Position numbers and translations under genes: made by a program | Assembly: GCF_027923545.1 (NCBI RefSeq) | Contig: NZ_BROH01000012.1 | Location: 62,001 to 126,000, forward strand | Source: Sinisalibacter aestuarii | GTDB taxonomy: Bacteria; Pseudomonadota; Alphaproteobacteria; Rhodobacterales; Rhodobacteraceae | DNA length: 64,000 bases | Direction of reading: 5' to 3' | Part shown: positions 1 to 8,096 of the stretch, in pieces | Layout: the number at the start of each line of letters is the position of its first letter | Position numbering within the stretch: position 1 is the stretch's first letter | The notes under the pieces: model-generated | Told to the model about the DNA's origin: nothing | Seen by the model: the letters and a program-made list of their open reading frames with translations, nothing else | The model's database searches: none

Positions 1-86
1 GCCGGTTATCGTTTGCCAGGGTACCACCCAGGGGCACGAGCCGGATGTTCCTACCGTAGCCGGGATCGCTGTGGCAGACTGCATCC

Positions 87-614
87 ATGAAACACTTTCT
101 GTTTTCCCTATTGCTCGCGTCGGCGTTCCCCCATGCAGGCATCGGAGATCCCGTAGTGGAGAGCATACTTGCGGTCTATGAAGCGGAATGCGCTGCTGAA
201 CTTGACCGCCAAATGGACAGTGATCCAAGTGAGTATGTCGGCTTGGTCGCGCCATCTGGCTCGGTTTGGGACATTGAAATCGGGTCAGACGGGCAAACAG
301 CCACGGTCGTGCATGCCAACTTCGACTGTCCTGGCTTCGGAACCCTTTGGTGCGGGTCTGGCGGTTGCGACAATCACATTGTAGTTGGCGAAGCGGACTA
401 CACATACTTCGGCTATCGCCCGTTCAGTACATCAGATCTAGATGGAAGGCGTTTCGTCATCCTTCCAGTTCAGGGAGGCGCTTGCAGCAGTACCGGGGGC
501 GCAAGGGGCTACACTGCGGCACCATGCTTTCGCGTCGCGTACTGGGATGACAAATCGAGGGAGTTTTGGATGGACAGCGATCACTTAACAAAGGGTACTC
601 CGTTGCACGATTAG
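87..614 (+). CDS. hypothetical secreted protein, cysteine-containing
   Basis: This is a 175-residue protein of unknown function. The N-terminus (MKHFLFSLLLASAFPHAG) reads as a Sec signal peptide, so the product is probably periplasmic or secreted. The mature part has six cysteines, including a CGSGGC loop near residues 89-94, which suggests disulfide bonds. I recognise no catalytic motif or family. It lies in the AT-richer stretch at the window start and converges on the next gene with a 16-base gap. Base composition unlike the rest of the window suggests it was acquired by transfer. Confidence 0.6.
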   Translation: MKHFLFSLLLASAFPHAGIGDPVVESILAVYEAECAAELDRQMDSDPSEYVGLVAPSGSVWDIEIGSDGQTATVVHANFDCPGFGTLWCGSGGCDNHIVVGEADYTYFGYRPFSTSDLDGRRFVILPVQGGACSSTGGARGYTAAPCFRVAYWDDKSREFWMDSDHLTKGTPLHD

Positions 615-630
615 ATTCAGTGCGGGAGCG

Positions 631-1668
631 TTACTCGCCACGTCTTACAAGAAGACAATGGCTTTCAGTTCGCAAAGCTTGCGGCGTGATAGACAAAATT
701 GGCTGATGCTCCACCGCCAAGAGATAGACGATAAGATTGGAATCCCGGATCACATTCTCGACCGCAGTATCCCAGTGGGGCATGTCGGCGAGAACGCTTC
801 GAACACATGATCTGTACTCTGTGTAGTCTTTCTCGGGCTTGTCCCACTCATAGAGTGGTACACCGTCCCACAATTCGCCGACAATCCTAGGTCCCTGGGA
901 CATGCGAGATTGGTACTCGGAATCGCAACCGCTGAAACCTAGCTCGGAGGTGGCAAGTCGTTCCCGCAAACTGACCACATTCAAGCCAAGAATCGAAAGC
1001 TCATCTGTCCAACCTTTCATGCACGAGATGTACGCCGTGTAGTCCGGCGTTTCTCTGTCTTGCAGTACGCGAAGGGTTTCTGGATCGTCTGGGAGGTGTG
1101 GTTCCGAGCAGAAAGAAGTGAACGAAAGGTACGGTGGCTCCGGGGGTACTAGATCTACTTCATGCGAAAAAAGGTTCGTCGTTTCCATTGTCCCTTTTGA
1201 GAGGTCGAGTTGCGAATTGCTCGGCCCTCGTATTTTGTCCACTGTGGGGAGGAACGCCACCTGCCTCGTCGCAAAGTGTTTTCCCCCTAGGTCGAGCAGG
1301 CCAAAGCTCTGCGTGGTGATGTATTGGCCCAAAAAAGGCTTCGAGTTTCCTGGGGCGCGAGCTTGATCAAGTTCCGACAAGTTGATTTCGAAAACTGACA
1401 CGCCGGGAATGTTGCTTATTCCGAGATCTTCATAGCCAACACCATCAACTGGCGTCCATGTCAGGTCCTGTTGGACCTCAAGGGTTGGTGTCCGGTTAAG
1501 GAATGATCCACGTTGCAGCCTGTAGAGATCGTCCCCGCAGGCAAAAACCATTTCGTGGATGCGTCGATCACGCAGATCAGCGTAGGCATCCAGAAGCGGC
1601 CCCGTGAGTGCGGCTTTGGCGCAGAAAACTTGGATGCTGGCAACGAAAAGAACTGCACGCCCTCGCAT
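631..1668 (-). CDS. hypothetical secreted protein
   Basis: This is a protein of about 345 residues of unknown function. The start at 1668 is chosen because AAAGGA lies about eight bases upstream and the following residues (MRGRAVLFVASIQVFCAKA) form a signal peptide; an in-frame start at 1755 would add 29 residues ahead of it. The mature protein has scattered cysteines (FACGDD, SFCSEP, ISCMKG, SGCDSE, RSCVRS), so a disulfide-bonded extracytoplasmic fold is likely. No family motif was recognised. Like its convergent neighbour it is AT-rich compared with the core genome and sits on the side of tRNA-Gly where an integrated element would lie. Confidence 0.6.
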   Translation of the reverse strand: MRGRAVLFVASIQVFCAKAALTGPLLDAYADLRDRRIHEMVFACGDDLYRLQRGSFLNRTPTLEVQQDLTWTPVDGVGYEDLGISNIPGVSVFEINLSELDQARAPGNSKPFLGQYITTQSFGLLDLGGKHFATRQVAFLPTVDKIRGPSNSQLDLSKGTMETTNLFSHEVDLVPPEPPYLSFTSFCSEPHLPDDPETLRVLQDRETPDYTAYISCMKGWTDELSILGLNVVSLRERLATSELGFSGCDSEYQSRMSQGPRIVGELWDGVPLYEWDKPEKDYTEYRSCVRSVLADMPHWDTAVENVIRDSNLIVYLLAVEHQPILSITPQALRTESHCLLVRRGE

Positions 1669-2119
1669 TTTCAAGTCCTTTCGGCACTGCACACAGTCTC
1701 TTACTGCGAAGCGAATTGCTTTGCATCGGGCAGCCGAGCTCCACACTTGTCCCAAACAAGGTGTAATGGCTTTTGAGCCTTGACCCCAGCGAAATTTGGT
1801 CTTTCCAACATTTTCTGCTTTTGCATGTGAAGCAGCCTGCTTCTTGCATCAGTTGATTGTCAATGCACTGCACGGTCAGCTGGAAGCCTGTGTTCCATTG
1901 GTCAACTGTGTGGGCTAGCAGGGCGTAGCTCAGGGGTGGAGCATACTCTGCCGATGCTTGCTTCGTGCACCTTGCCAACCCGAACAAAGCGAATCTTGAG
2001 GCAGGCCAATTGGTGGAAAACGTTCACACTTCACATCAAAGCCCGTGAACGAACGTTGAGATTTAGGTGAAATCCTGATACCTGCAACGGTACAAGTCAT
2101 TGATTTTGTGGGAACCCAA
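1669..2119. other. AT-rich gene-free stretch beside tRNA-Gly
   Basis: No convincing gene is present between the secreted-protein gene and the 3' end of tRNA-Gly. Open frames here overlap the upstream gene antisense and show no family features. The stretch is clearly less G+C-rich than the rest of the window and contains a tRNA-Gly 5'-half-like fragment at 1921-1944. It reads as the decayed edge of an integrated element. Confidence 0.5.
1921..1944 (+). pseudogene. tRNA-Gly-like 5' half fragment
   Basis: 24 bases here match the acceptor/D-arm region of the tRNA-Gly gene at 2120-2194 with one mismatch, but on the opposite strand. After the shared GTAGCTCAGGGGT block the similarity fades through the anticodon region, and no T arm or acceptor 3' half can be formed. 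It is therefore a tRNA fragment or decayed copy, not a functional tRNA gene. Confidence 0.55.
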
Positions 2120-2194
2120 TGGAGCGGGCGATGAGATTCGAACTCACGACCCTTACCTTGGCAAGGTAATGCTCTACCCCTGAGCTACGCCCGC
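2120..2194 (-). tRNA. tRNA-Gly (GCC)
   Basis: The minus strand folds as a complete cloverleaf. The 7-bp acceptor stem is GCGGGCG/CGCCCGC, the D arm contains GCTCAGGGGTAGAGC, the anticodon loop TTGCCAA carries anticodon GCC, and the T loop is TTCGAAT. The 3' CCA is encoded. The 3' end faces the AT-rich accessory stretch, the usual arrangement when an element integrates into a tRNA 3' end. Confidence 0.95.
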
Positions 2195-2291
2195 ATCCTT
2201 GGGTGAGGGGGAGATATGAAATCCCGCCGGGGGCTGCAAGAGGAAAGTTGTGGCCCCGGCGGATTTTTTCGGTGCGCGCCGGGCGTTGCCC

Positions 2292-2807
2292 TTATTCCTG
2301 CCAGGCCGCCGGCAACGGCGTGTCGGAGAGCGCCTCGCGGATCGGCGCCGCCTGGGCTTCGGGCAGGGTCTCGATCAGCACCCGCGTCGTGTAATGGCCG
2401 AAAACCTTGCCATCCGGCCCGACGAGGCCCCAATCGTAGATCATCTCCTGCGAGAAGTGCACCTCGTCGCCGAGATGCAGGCCGGGCATGTTGACCGGCT
2501 CGTTGGCGAGCTTGCCGGCCATGCCCTCCTGCGCGAGCGAGATCTCGTCGACCCAGATCACCTCGGCATTCATGTCCTCGGCCTCGACCGGGAAGGCCAC
2601 CTTGAGCGACAGGGCCGGATGGGCCACGCCAACCTCGTTGATCGCGGCGACGAGCACCCGGCCGAGATGGCTCTGCGCGCTGCGGATCGCCTCGTTCATC
2701 GCCGGATCGTCGGAGCCGTAGGAGATTACATCGTCCTGTGCCGAGGCGGGGGCGAGCGCGGCGAGAGACAACGCCAAGGCGAGGGTGAGGGAGGCGAGGC
2801 GGAGCAT
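2292..2807 (-). CDS. DUF2314 domain secreted protein
   Basis: This is a 171-residue protein with an N-terminal signal peptide (MLRLASLTLALALSLAALAP). The start at 2807 is supported by a GGAAAGGA Shine-Dalgarno element. The mature region carries the DUF2314 pattern: DDPAMNEAIRSAQSHL at the front, then a segment with EVIWVDEI, GKLANEP, GDEVHF and IYDW. The molecular function of DUF2314 is not established. A C-terminal extension of about 50 residues follows the domain. It is transcribed away from the flavoprotein gene starting at 2982, so the two share a divergent control region. Confidence 0.8.
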   Translation of the reverse strand: MLRLASLTLALALSLAALAPASAQDDVISYGSDDPAMNEAIRSAQSHLGRVLVAAINEVGVAHPALSLKVAFPVEAEDMNAEVIWVDEISLAQEGMAGKLANEPVNMPGLHLGDEVHFSQEMIYDWGLVGPDGKVFGHYTTRVLIETLPEAQAAPIREALSDTPLPAAWQE

Positions 2808-2981
2808 GATATCCTTTCCGGGGCAGGCGGGGGCCGGAGTGGCCTTTGGGCTGGCGCGATCCTGCCCGCGGCGGGCGCGGCTGGTCAACCTGCCGCAGTG
2901 CAATTTGCGCCCGGATGCCTAGATCGGGCGCAACAGCTAACATGAACCGCGCCCCGGCGCGGCCCTGGATGGGACCGGACA

Positions 2982-4124
2982 ATGAAACACATCATGATCC
3001 TCGGCAGCGGTTTCGGCGCCCTCACGGCGGTGCGCGAGATCCGCAAGGCCCGGCTCGACGCGAAGATCACGATCGTCGCGCCGCACAAGCATCTCACCTA
3101 TCTGCCGTCGCTGATCTGGATGCCCTCCGGCATCCGCAGCGCGGCGGATATCGACGTGGACCTGACGCGGTTCTTCGCCCGCGAACGGGTGGACTGGCAT
3201 CCGGGCCGGGTGGCGACCCTGCGCGATGGCGGCCGCACGGTCGAGACCGAGGCGGGCGAGGTGCTGAGCAACGATTACCTGATCATCGCCACCGGCGGGC
3301 GCTACCTCAAGAAGCTGCCGGGACTGGCCGAAAACGCGATCATCCCCTGCGAGGGCGCGGCGATGGGCCAGCTCATCCACGACCGGTTGCGCGACATGCG
3401 GGGCGGCACCATCGCGCTCGGGTTCGGCACCAACCCGAAAGAGCCGCAGGCGGTGCGCGGCGGGCCGATGTTCGAGTTCCTGTTCGGGATCGACACGATG
3501 CTGCGCCGCCAGGGCCGGCGCGACGCCTTCAAGCTGGTCTTCTTCAACGGCGCCGAGCGCCCCGGCCAGCGGCTGGGCGAAAAGGCGGTGGACGGGCTTC
3601 TGACCGAAATGACCAACCGCGATATCAATGTGCGGATTGGCTCGAAACCGCTGCGCATCGAACCCGATAAGGTGGTGACCGAGCGTGAGGAGATCGCCAC
3701 CGATCTGGTGCTGTTCATGCCGGGGCTGACCGGGCCGTTCTGGCTCGACAATACCGAGCTGCCGCGCTCCGAAGGCGGCTTCGTGCAGGCCGACGCGAAA
3801 TGCCGCGTGGTGGGCGAGGCCTGGCAGGGCACTTATGTGGTGGGCGACACCGGCTCCTATCCCGGCCCCGACTGGCTGGCCAAGCAGGCGCACCAGGCCG
3901 ATCTGCAGGCCGAGGCGGCGGTGGCCAATATCGCCGACGAGATGGCGGGGCGCGCGCCGGGCCACGCGTTCAAGGCAGAGCTGGTTTGCATCGTGGATTC
4001 GGTCGACAAGGGCATCCTCGTGTTCCGCGACATGAAGCGGTCGATCTCGCTGCCGAAAATGCGGCTCGCACATTGGGCCAAGCGGTTTTTCGAGCGCCAC
4101 TACCTGCGCGCCTATCGCCGCTGA
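2982..4124 (+). CDS. NAD(P)/FAD-dependent oxidoreductase, sulfide:quinone reductase-like
   Basis: This is a 380-residue flavoprotein of the sulfide:quinone oxidoreductase / flavocytochrome c sulfide dehydrogenase type. The N-terminal FAD motif GSGFGALTA (residues 8-16), the central LIIATGG motif and the C-terminal VVGDTG flavin motif are all present. Length and layout fit SQR. Few cysteines are present (IIPCEG, AKCRV, LVCIVD), so whether the redox cysteines of classical SQR are complete needs an alignment. If SQR, it would oxidise sulfide at the membrane and pass electrons to quinone. No sox or sqrR genes are nearby. A type II NADH dehydrogenase or another SQR-like class is the alternative. 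Confidence 0.75.
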   Translation: MKHIMILGSGFGALTAVREIRKARLDAKITIVAPHKHLTYLPSLIWMPSGIRSAADIDVDLTRFFARERVDWHPGRVATLRDGGRTVETEAGEVLSNDYLIIATGGRYLKKLPGLAENAIIPCEGAAMGQLIHDRLRDMRGGTIALGFGTNPKEPQAVRGGPMFEFLFGIDTMLRRQGRRDAFKLVFFNGAERPGQRLGEKAVDGLLTEMTNRDINVRIGSKPLRIEPDKVVTEREEIATDLVLFMPGLTGPFWLDNTELPRSEGGFVQADAKCRVVGEAWQGTYVVGDTGSYPGPDWLAKQAHQADLQAEAAVANIADEMAGRAPGHAFKAELVCIVDSVDKGILVFRDMKRSISLPKMRLAHWAKRFFERHYLRAYRR

Positions 4125-4228
4125 GCGGCGCGCGGGGTGACTGTGCCGGTTAACTTTCCGTTCACCATGGTTTCTGGCAGGGCGGGCCGTTTTGGTGCTT
4201 GCCTGTCAGATGGATAGGCGACACTTCA

Positions 4229-4323
4229 CCGGAAAACCGGAAAACCGGAAAACCGGAAAACCGGAAAACCGGAAAACCGGAAAACCGGAAAACCGGAAAA
4301 CCGGAAAACCGGAAAACCGGAAA
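4229..4323. repeat. (CCGGAAAA)n tandem array
   Basis: There are eleven perfect head-to-tail copies of the 8-base unit CCGGAAAA plus a twelfth partial copy. The array lies between the ends of two convergent genes, the SQR-like gene and fpr. CCGG is self-complementary, so each CCGG-AAAA-CCGG can form a small hairpin on either strand. The unit is not a multiple of three. Open frames crossing it encode an 8-residue repeat but show no other coding signs. It is a likely variable-number repeat, with a possible role in ending convergent transcription. Confidence 0.97.
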
Positions 4324-4426
4324 GGTGGTTTTCTGGAGGCACTGGGTTGCAGGTGCCGTAGCGTCTGGGCTGCAGACGAAATCGGGGACGCCTGGCGCCC
4401 CCCCATCCGGTTCGCCTGTCACCGTT

Positions 4427-5233
4427 TCAGTCGACGAAGGCTTTTTCCACCACGTATTCCGCCGGCTCCGAGTTTGCCCCTTCGCCCAGCCCGTAGCCTT
4501 CCAGCAAATCTTTCATGTCGAGGTTGAAGGCGAGCGAGCCGCAGACCATGCCGCGGTCGGTCGCCGGGTCGAGCCTGTCGCCCGCAAGGCCGAGATCGGC
4601 AAACACCTTGCCGGATTTCAGGTTCTCGGTGATCCGGCCCTTGGTCTTGAAATCGTCCCGCGTGGTGGAGGGGTAATAGAGCAGTTTGCCCTCTACCATC
4701 TCGCCGATCAGCGGATCGTTTTCGAGGTCTTCCACCAGCTTGCGCCCGTATTCCAGCTCATCCGCCGTGCGGCAGGTATGCATCATGATCACCTGCTCGT
4801 AGCGCTCGTAGGTGTCCGGGTCGCGCATCAGCGAGGCGAAGGGGGCGATGCCGGTGCCGGTGGCGAAGAACCACAGCCGCTTGCCCGGCAACAGCGCGTC
4901 GAGCACCAGCGTGCCCACGGGTTTGGGCCGCAGGATGATCTCGTCGCCGGCCTCGATATGCTGAAGCCGCGAGGTGAGCGGGCCGTCGGGCACCTTGATC
5001 GAGTAGAATTCCAGCTCTTCGTCCCAGGACGGCGAGGCGATGGAATAGGCGCGCAGCAGCGGTTTGCCGTTGTCGTCGAGCAGGCCGATCATCACGAACT
5101 CGCCCGAGCGGAACCGCAGGCTTTGCGGCCGCGTGCAGCGGAAGCGGAACAGCCGGTCGGTGTAATGCTCGACCTCGGTCACGGTCTGGGCATCGGGCAG
5201 GGTGGGCACGGGTTTGATCTTGGTCTCGGTCAC
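4427..5233 (-). CDS. fpr: ferredoxin-NADP(+) reductase
   Basis: This is a 268-residue bacterial-type ferredoxin/flavodoxin-NADP+ reductase (EC 1.18.1.2) that moves electrons between NADPH and ferredoxin or flavodoxin in the cytoplasm. Visible features are the FAD-binding RAYSIAS motif (residues 61-67), the NADP-binding GTGIAPF motif, the GMVCGS motif and the short C-terminal tail ending EKAFVD typical of bacterial enzymes. Length matches the Rhodobacter enzymes. It follows the sulfate reduction genes on the same strand, 85 bases after DUF934. Since no cysJ flavoprotein is present, it is the plausible NADPH-side donor for sulfite reductase through ferredoxin; that link is inference. Confidence 0.93.
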   Translation of the reverse strand: MTETKIKPVPTLPDAQTVTEVEHYTDRLFRFRCTRPQSLRFRSGEFVMIGLLDDNGKPLLRAYSIASPSWDEELEFYSIKVPDGPLTSRLQHIEAGDEIILRPKPVGTLVLDALLPGKRLWFFATGTGIAPFASLMRDPDTYERYEQVIMMHTCRTADELEYGRKLVEDLENDPLIGEMVEGKLLYYPSTTRDDFKTKGRITENLKSGKVFADLGLAGDRLDPATDRGMVCGSLAFNLDMKDLLEGYGLGEGANSEPAEYVVEKAFVD

Positions 5234-5318
5234 AGCGTCACATCATCCATAAGGGTGGGCGGAGCCCGTCGGCCCCGCCCGTTTCGGCATTCCTATATAT
5301 GAGATACGGGATTGGGGT

Positions 5319-5738
5319 CTAGCCGCGAAGCCGCGACTGATGGTCATAGGCCCGCCAATCGGCCCGGAACAGCCAGTGTTCCTCCGGCTGGCGGGTGGCG
5401 AGGGCCGCGTCGATTTCGACCTCGTCGAAGCCCGCGCGCCGGGCCATCGCATATTGATCCGCGATCAGCCCCGCGCCGGCGCGCAGACGCCCGGTATAGC
5501 CCATCAGGCGCAGCGCCCGCGCCAGGGTGAAGCCGCGCCCGTCGGCAAAGCCGGTGACGGCGACCCGGATCATGGGCGCGGCCAGAATCTCGGCGCGGTG
5601 GGCCGCGATGTGATCCTCCGGCACGATCTCGATGCCGCATTCCACGCAGCCTGCCCCCGCCGCGGCGCTTTCAAGGCTGTGGAAGCCGTTCGGCCAGTCG
5701 TCCGGGGCGAAGCCGGTATCGGTTACGATCAGGGTCAT
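5319..5738 (-). CDS. DUF934 family protein of sulfate assimilation cluster
   Basis: This is a 139-residue protein matching the DUF934 family, which accompanies cysH and cysI in many proteobacteria; its biochemical role is not settled. The family core (SRLRGAG-like AGLIADQYAMARRAGFDEVEI) is visible near the C-terminal half, ending in DHQSRLRG. The start at 5738 is chosen because it overlaps the cysH stop by four bases (ATGA), the usual arrangement of translationally coupled genes. A longer frame from 5777 would run into cysH. Confidence 0.85.
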   Translation of the reverse strand: MTLIVTDTGFAPDDWPNGFHSLESAAAGAGCVECGIEIVPEDHIAAHRAEILAAPMIRVAVTGFADGRGFTLARALRLMGYTGRLRAGAGLIADQYAMARRAGFDEVEIDAALATRQPEEHWLFRADWRAYDHQSRLRG

Positions 5739-6463
5739 GGGCGCACCGCCTTTCCGTCGATGAAGTGAATGCCGCATTCGGTTTTGTCCTGCCCCGGCCA
5801 GCGCCCGGCGCGGGGTGCTTCGCCGGGCCGGGCGGCCCGGGTGCAGGGGGCGCAGCCGATCGAGCCATAGCCCTTCGCCGTAAGCGGATGGCGCGGCAGA
5901 TCATGCGCCTCCATATAGGCTGCGATCTCGGTGCCCGACCAATGGGCCAGCGGGTTCAGCTTCAGCCGCTCGCCCTCGGCCTCGGCCAGTTCCAGCTCGA
6001 TGCGCTGGCCGCCATGGATGCGCTTGCGCCCCGAGATCCAGCCGTCATAAGGCAGGAGCGCGTTGGCCAGCGGTTCGACCTTGCGCAGCGTGCAGCAGGC
6101 ATCGGTATCGCTCTGATGCAACAGCCCGTCGGTATCGCGGGTGAGAAGCTGCACCGGGTCGGGCCGCACGATCCGGACATTGCTGAGCCCGAGCCGCTCG
6201 GCCACCCGGCGCTGGTAGCTCAACGTTTCGGCAAAGAGCATCCCGGTTTCGACGAAGAGCACCGGCACCGCCCGGTCAACGGCCGCGGCCATGTGCAGCA
6301 GCACCACCGATTCCGCCCCGAAGGACGAGACCAGCGCGATCCGCCCGCGCGCGGTGAGGGCATGGGCGATGACGCCGCAGGCATCTTTCGGCGCGAAGCG
6401 GGCATTGATCTCGGCGGCTGCGTCATCGGCGGTGAAAACGGGCAGGGTGGCTTCATAGGGCAT
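5735..6463 (-). CDS. cysH: adenylyl-sulfate (APS/PAPS) reductase
   Basis: This 242-residue enzyme reduces activated sulfate to sulfite with thioredoxin in assimilatory sulfate reduction. The PP-loop SSFGAES lies near residues 47-53. The two cysteine pairs DACCTL and IGCAPC, which bind a 4Fe-4S cluster in the APS-using class, and the C-terminal catalytic ECGIHF are all present. This points to EC 1.8.4.10 rather than the cluster-free PAPS enzyme. The start at 6463 overlaps the end of cysI by 11 bases; longer in-frame starts lie inside cysI and are rejected. The sulfate-activating genes cysND are not in the window. Confidence 0.93.
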   Translation of the reverse strand: MPYEATLPVFTADDAAAEINARFAPKDACGVIAHALTARGRIALVSSFGAESVVLLHMAAAVDRAVPVLFVETGMLFAETLSYQRRVAERLGLSNVRIVRPDPVQLLTRDTDGLLHQSDTDACCTLRKVEPLANALLPYDGWISGRKRIHGGQRIELELAEAEGERLKLNPLAHWSGTEIAAYMEAHDLPRHPLTAKGYGSIGCAPCTRAARPGEAPRAGRWPGQDKTECGIHFIDGKAVRP

Positions 6464-8096
6464 GGGCGGTCTCCTGGTAGAGCGCGTCGATGAAGGGGGC
6501 TGGCCCGGTGCGGGCGATGGTCGCGGAAAAGGCTTCGCCGGGGTCACGGCGCAGCGCGAGATAGGCCCCGGCCAGCCGGGCGATGGCGGGCACGATCTCG
6601 TCGGCGGCAAAGCCGGGGCCGGCGCGGGTGCCGATGGCCATATCGGTGCCGGGCCGTCCGCCAAGGGTGACCTGGTAGCTCTCCACGCCGCCCTTTTCGA
6701 GCCCAAGGATGCCGATATCGCCCAGATGGTGATGGCCGCAGGCGTTGATGCAGCCGGAAATGCGGATCGAAAGCGCGCCTGCCTCGCGGGCGATGCCGTC
6801 GAGCGCGCGGGCGATCTCCTGCGCCACCGGGATGGCGCGCGCGGTGGCGAGCGAGCAGTAATCCATGCCGGGGCAGGAGACGATATCGGTGACCAGCCCG
6901 GCATTGGCGGTGGCGAGGCCGGCGGCCCTCAGCCCGGCATGGAGCGCGGGCAGGTCGGACAGATGCACATGCGGCAGGATCAGGTTCTGGTCGAGCCCGG
7001 CGCGGATATCGCCGTAGCCGTAGCGCTCGGCGAGGTTGGCGACCGCGCGCATCTGCGCCGAGGTCGCATCGCCCGGCACGCCGCCCACCGGCTTCAGCGA
7101 GATGATCGCGATGCTGTGGCCGGGGGCGCGGTGGGCGCGCAGGTTGGTGTCGGCCCAGGCGCGAAACACCGGATCGGCTTTGCGCGCGGCGTCGTAGCTG
7201 TCGGTGGGCGCGTTGCGCAAGGCGGGCGAGGCGAAGCGCACGCGCAGCTCTGCCAGCACCGCCCGGTCGGCGCCCCGGAAGGCCGGCCGGAGTGCTGCGA
7301 AGCGGCGCTCCACCTCGGCGCGGAACGCCTCGACGCCCTGTTCGGCGAGCGTGATCTTGATCCGCGCCTTGTATTTGTTGTCGCGCCGCCCGGCGAGGTT
7401 ATAGGCCCCGAGCACCGCTTCGAGATAGGGCAGCAGATCGGCTTCGGGCAGGAAGTCGGCAAGCACCTGACCCACCACCGGCGTGCGCCCGAGCCCGCCG
7501 CCCGCGAGCACCGTGTAGCCGCGCCGGCCGTCGCGCTCGGTGATGCGGATGCCGAGATCGTTGGCCGCGGTGATCGCGCGGTCCTCGGCATTGCCGGTGA
7601 CGGCGATCTTGAACTTGCGGGGCAGGAACTGGAATTCGGGGTGATCGGTGGACCACAGCCGGATCAGCTCGGCCACGGGCCGGGGATCGGCCACCTCGCC
7701 GGCGCCCGCGCCCGCGAACGGATCGGCGGTGACGTTGCGGATCGTGTTGCCCGAGGTCTGGATCGCGTGCAGCCCGACCTCGGCCAGACGGTCGAGCATG
7801 TCGGGCACGTCGATCAGCCGGGGCCAGTTGAACTGGATGTTCTGGCGGGTGGTGAAATGGCCATAGCCCTTGTCCCACCGTTCGGCGATATCGGCCAGCG
7901 CGCGCAGCCGGGCGGGGGTGAGCGTGCCATAGGGCAGCGCCACGCGCAGCATATAGGCGTGAAGCTGAAGGTAGAGCCCGTTCATCAGCCGGAGCGGGCG
8001 GAATTCTTCCTCGGTGAGCGATCCGTCGAGCCGGCGCGCGACCTGGGCGCGGAATTCTTCGGCGCGGCGGGAAAGGTAGGCGGCATCGTCAAGCAT
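6453..8096 (-). CDS. cysI: sulfite reductase hemoprotein (nitrite/sulfite reductase family)
   Basis: This 547-residue siroheme/4Fe-4S enzyme reduces sulfite to sulfide with six electrons. The layout is the duplicated ferredoxin-like half followed by the siroheme domain. The N-terminal half contains YGHFTTRQNIQFNW and the tandem SGNTIRNVTADPF. The cluster ligands are in CPGMDYCSLA and SGCINACGHH (C-x5-C and C-x3-C). Length and context favour assimilatory sulfite reductase over nitrite reductase. It overlaps the DUF2849 gene by eight bases at its start and cysH at its end, so the four genes are one transcription unit. Electrons probably come from ferredoxin, as no cysJ is seen. Confidence 0.93.
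   Translation of the reverse strand: MLDDAAYLSRRAEEFRAQVARRLDGSLTEEEFRPLRLMNGLYLQLHAYMLRVALPYGTLTPARLRALADIAERWDKGYGHFTTRQNIQFNWPRLIDVPDMLDRLAEVGLHAIQTSGNTIRNVTADPFAGAGAGEVADPRPVAELIRLWSTDHPEFQFLPRKFKIAVTGNAEDRAITAANDLGIRITERDGRRGYTVLAGGGLGRTPVVGQVLADFLPEADLLPYLEAVLGAYNLAGRRDNKYKARIKITLAEQGVEAFRAEVERRFAALRPAFRGADRAVLAELRVRFASPALRNAPTDSYDAARKADPVFRAWADTNLRAHRAPGHSIAIISLKPVGGVPGDATSAQMRAVANLAERYGYGDIRAGLDQNLILPHVHLSDLPALHAGLRAAGLATANAGLVTDIVSCPGMDYCSLATARAIPVAQEIARALDGIAREAGALSIRISGCINACGHHHLGDIGILGLEKGGVESYQVTLGGRPGTDMAIGTRAGPGFAADEIVPAIARLAGAYLALRRDPGEAFSATIARTGPAPFIDALYQETAHAL

Noticed and set aside
1577-1987. 136-codon minus-strand frame near the tRNA-Gly-like fragment
   Set aside because: It overlaps the start of the secreted-protein gene, has no ribosome binding site I could see and no family features.
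4229-4323. CRISPR-like array
   Set aside because: The units are 8 bases with no spacers between them, so this is a simple tandem repeat.
5252-5280. G+C-rich hairpin upstream of fpr as a terminator of the cys operon
   Set aside because: There is no T-run after the stem on the minus strand, and the region is as likely to be an fpr leader.
4199-5302. 367-codon plus-strand frame that reads through the tandem array
   Set aside because: Beyond the repeat it is antisense to fpr and has no domain. The array is better treated as non-coding.
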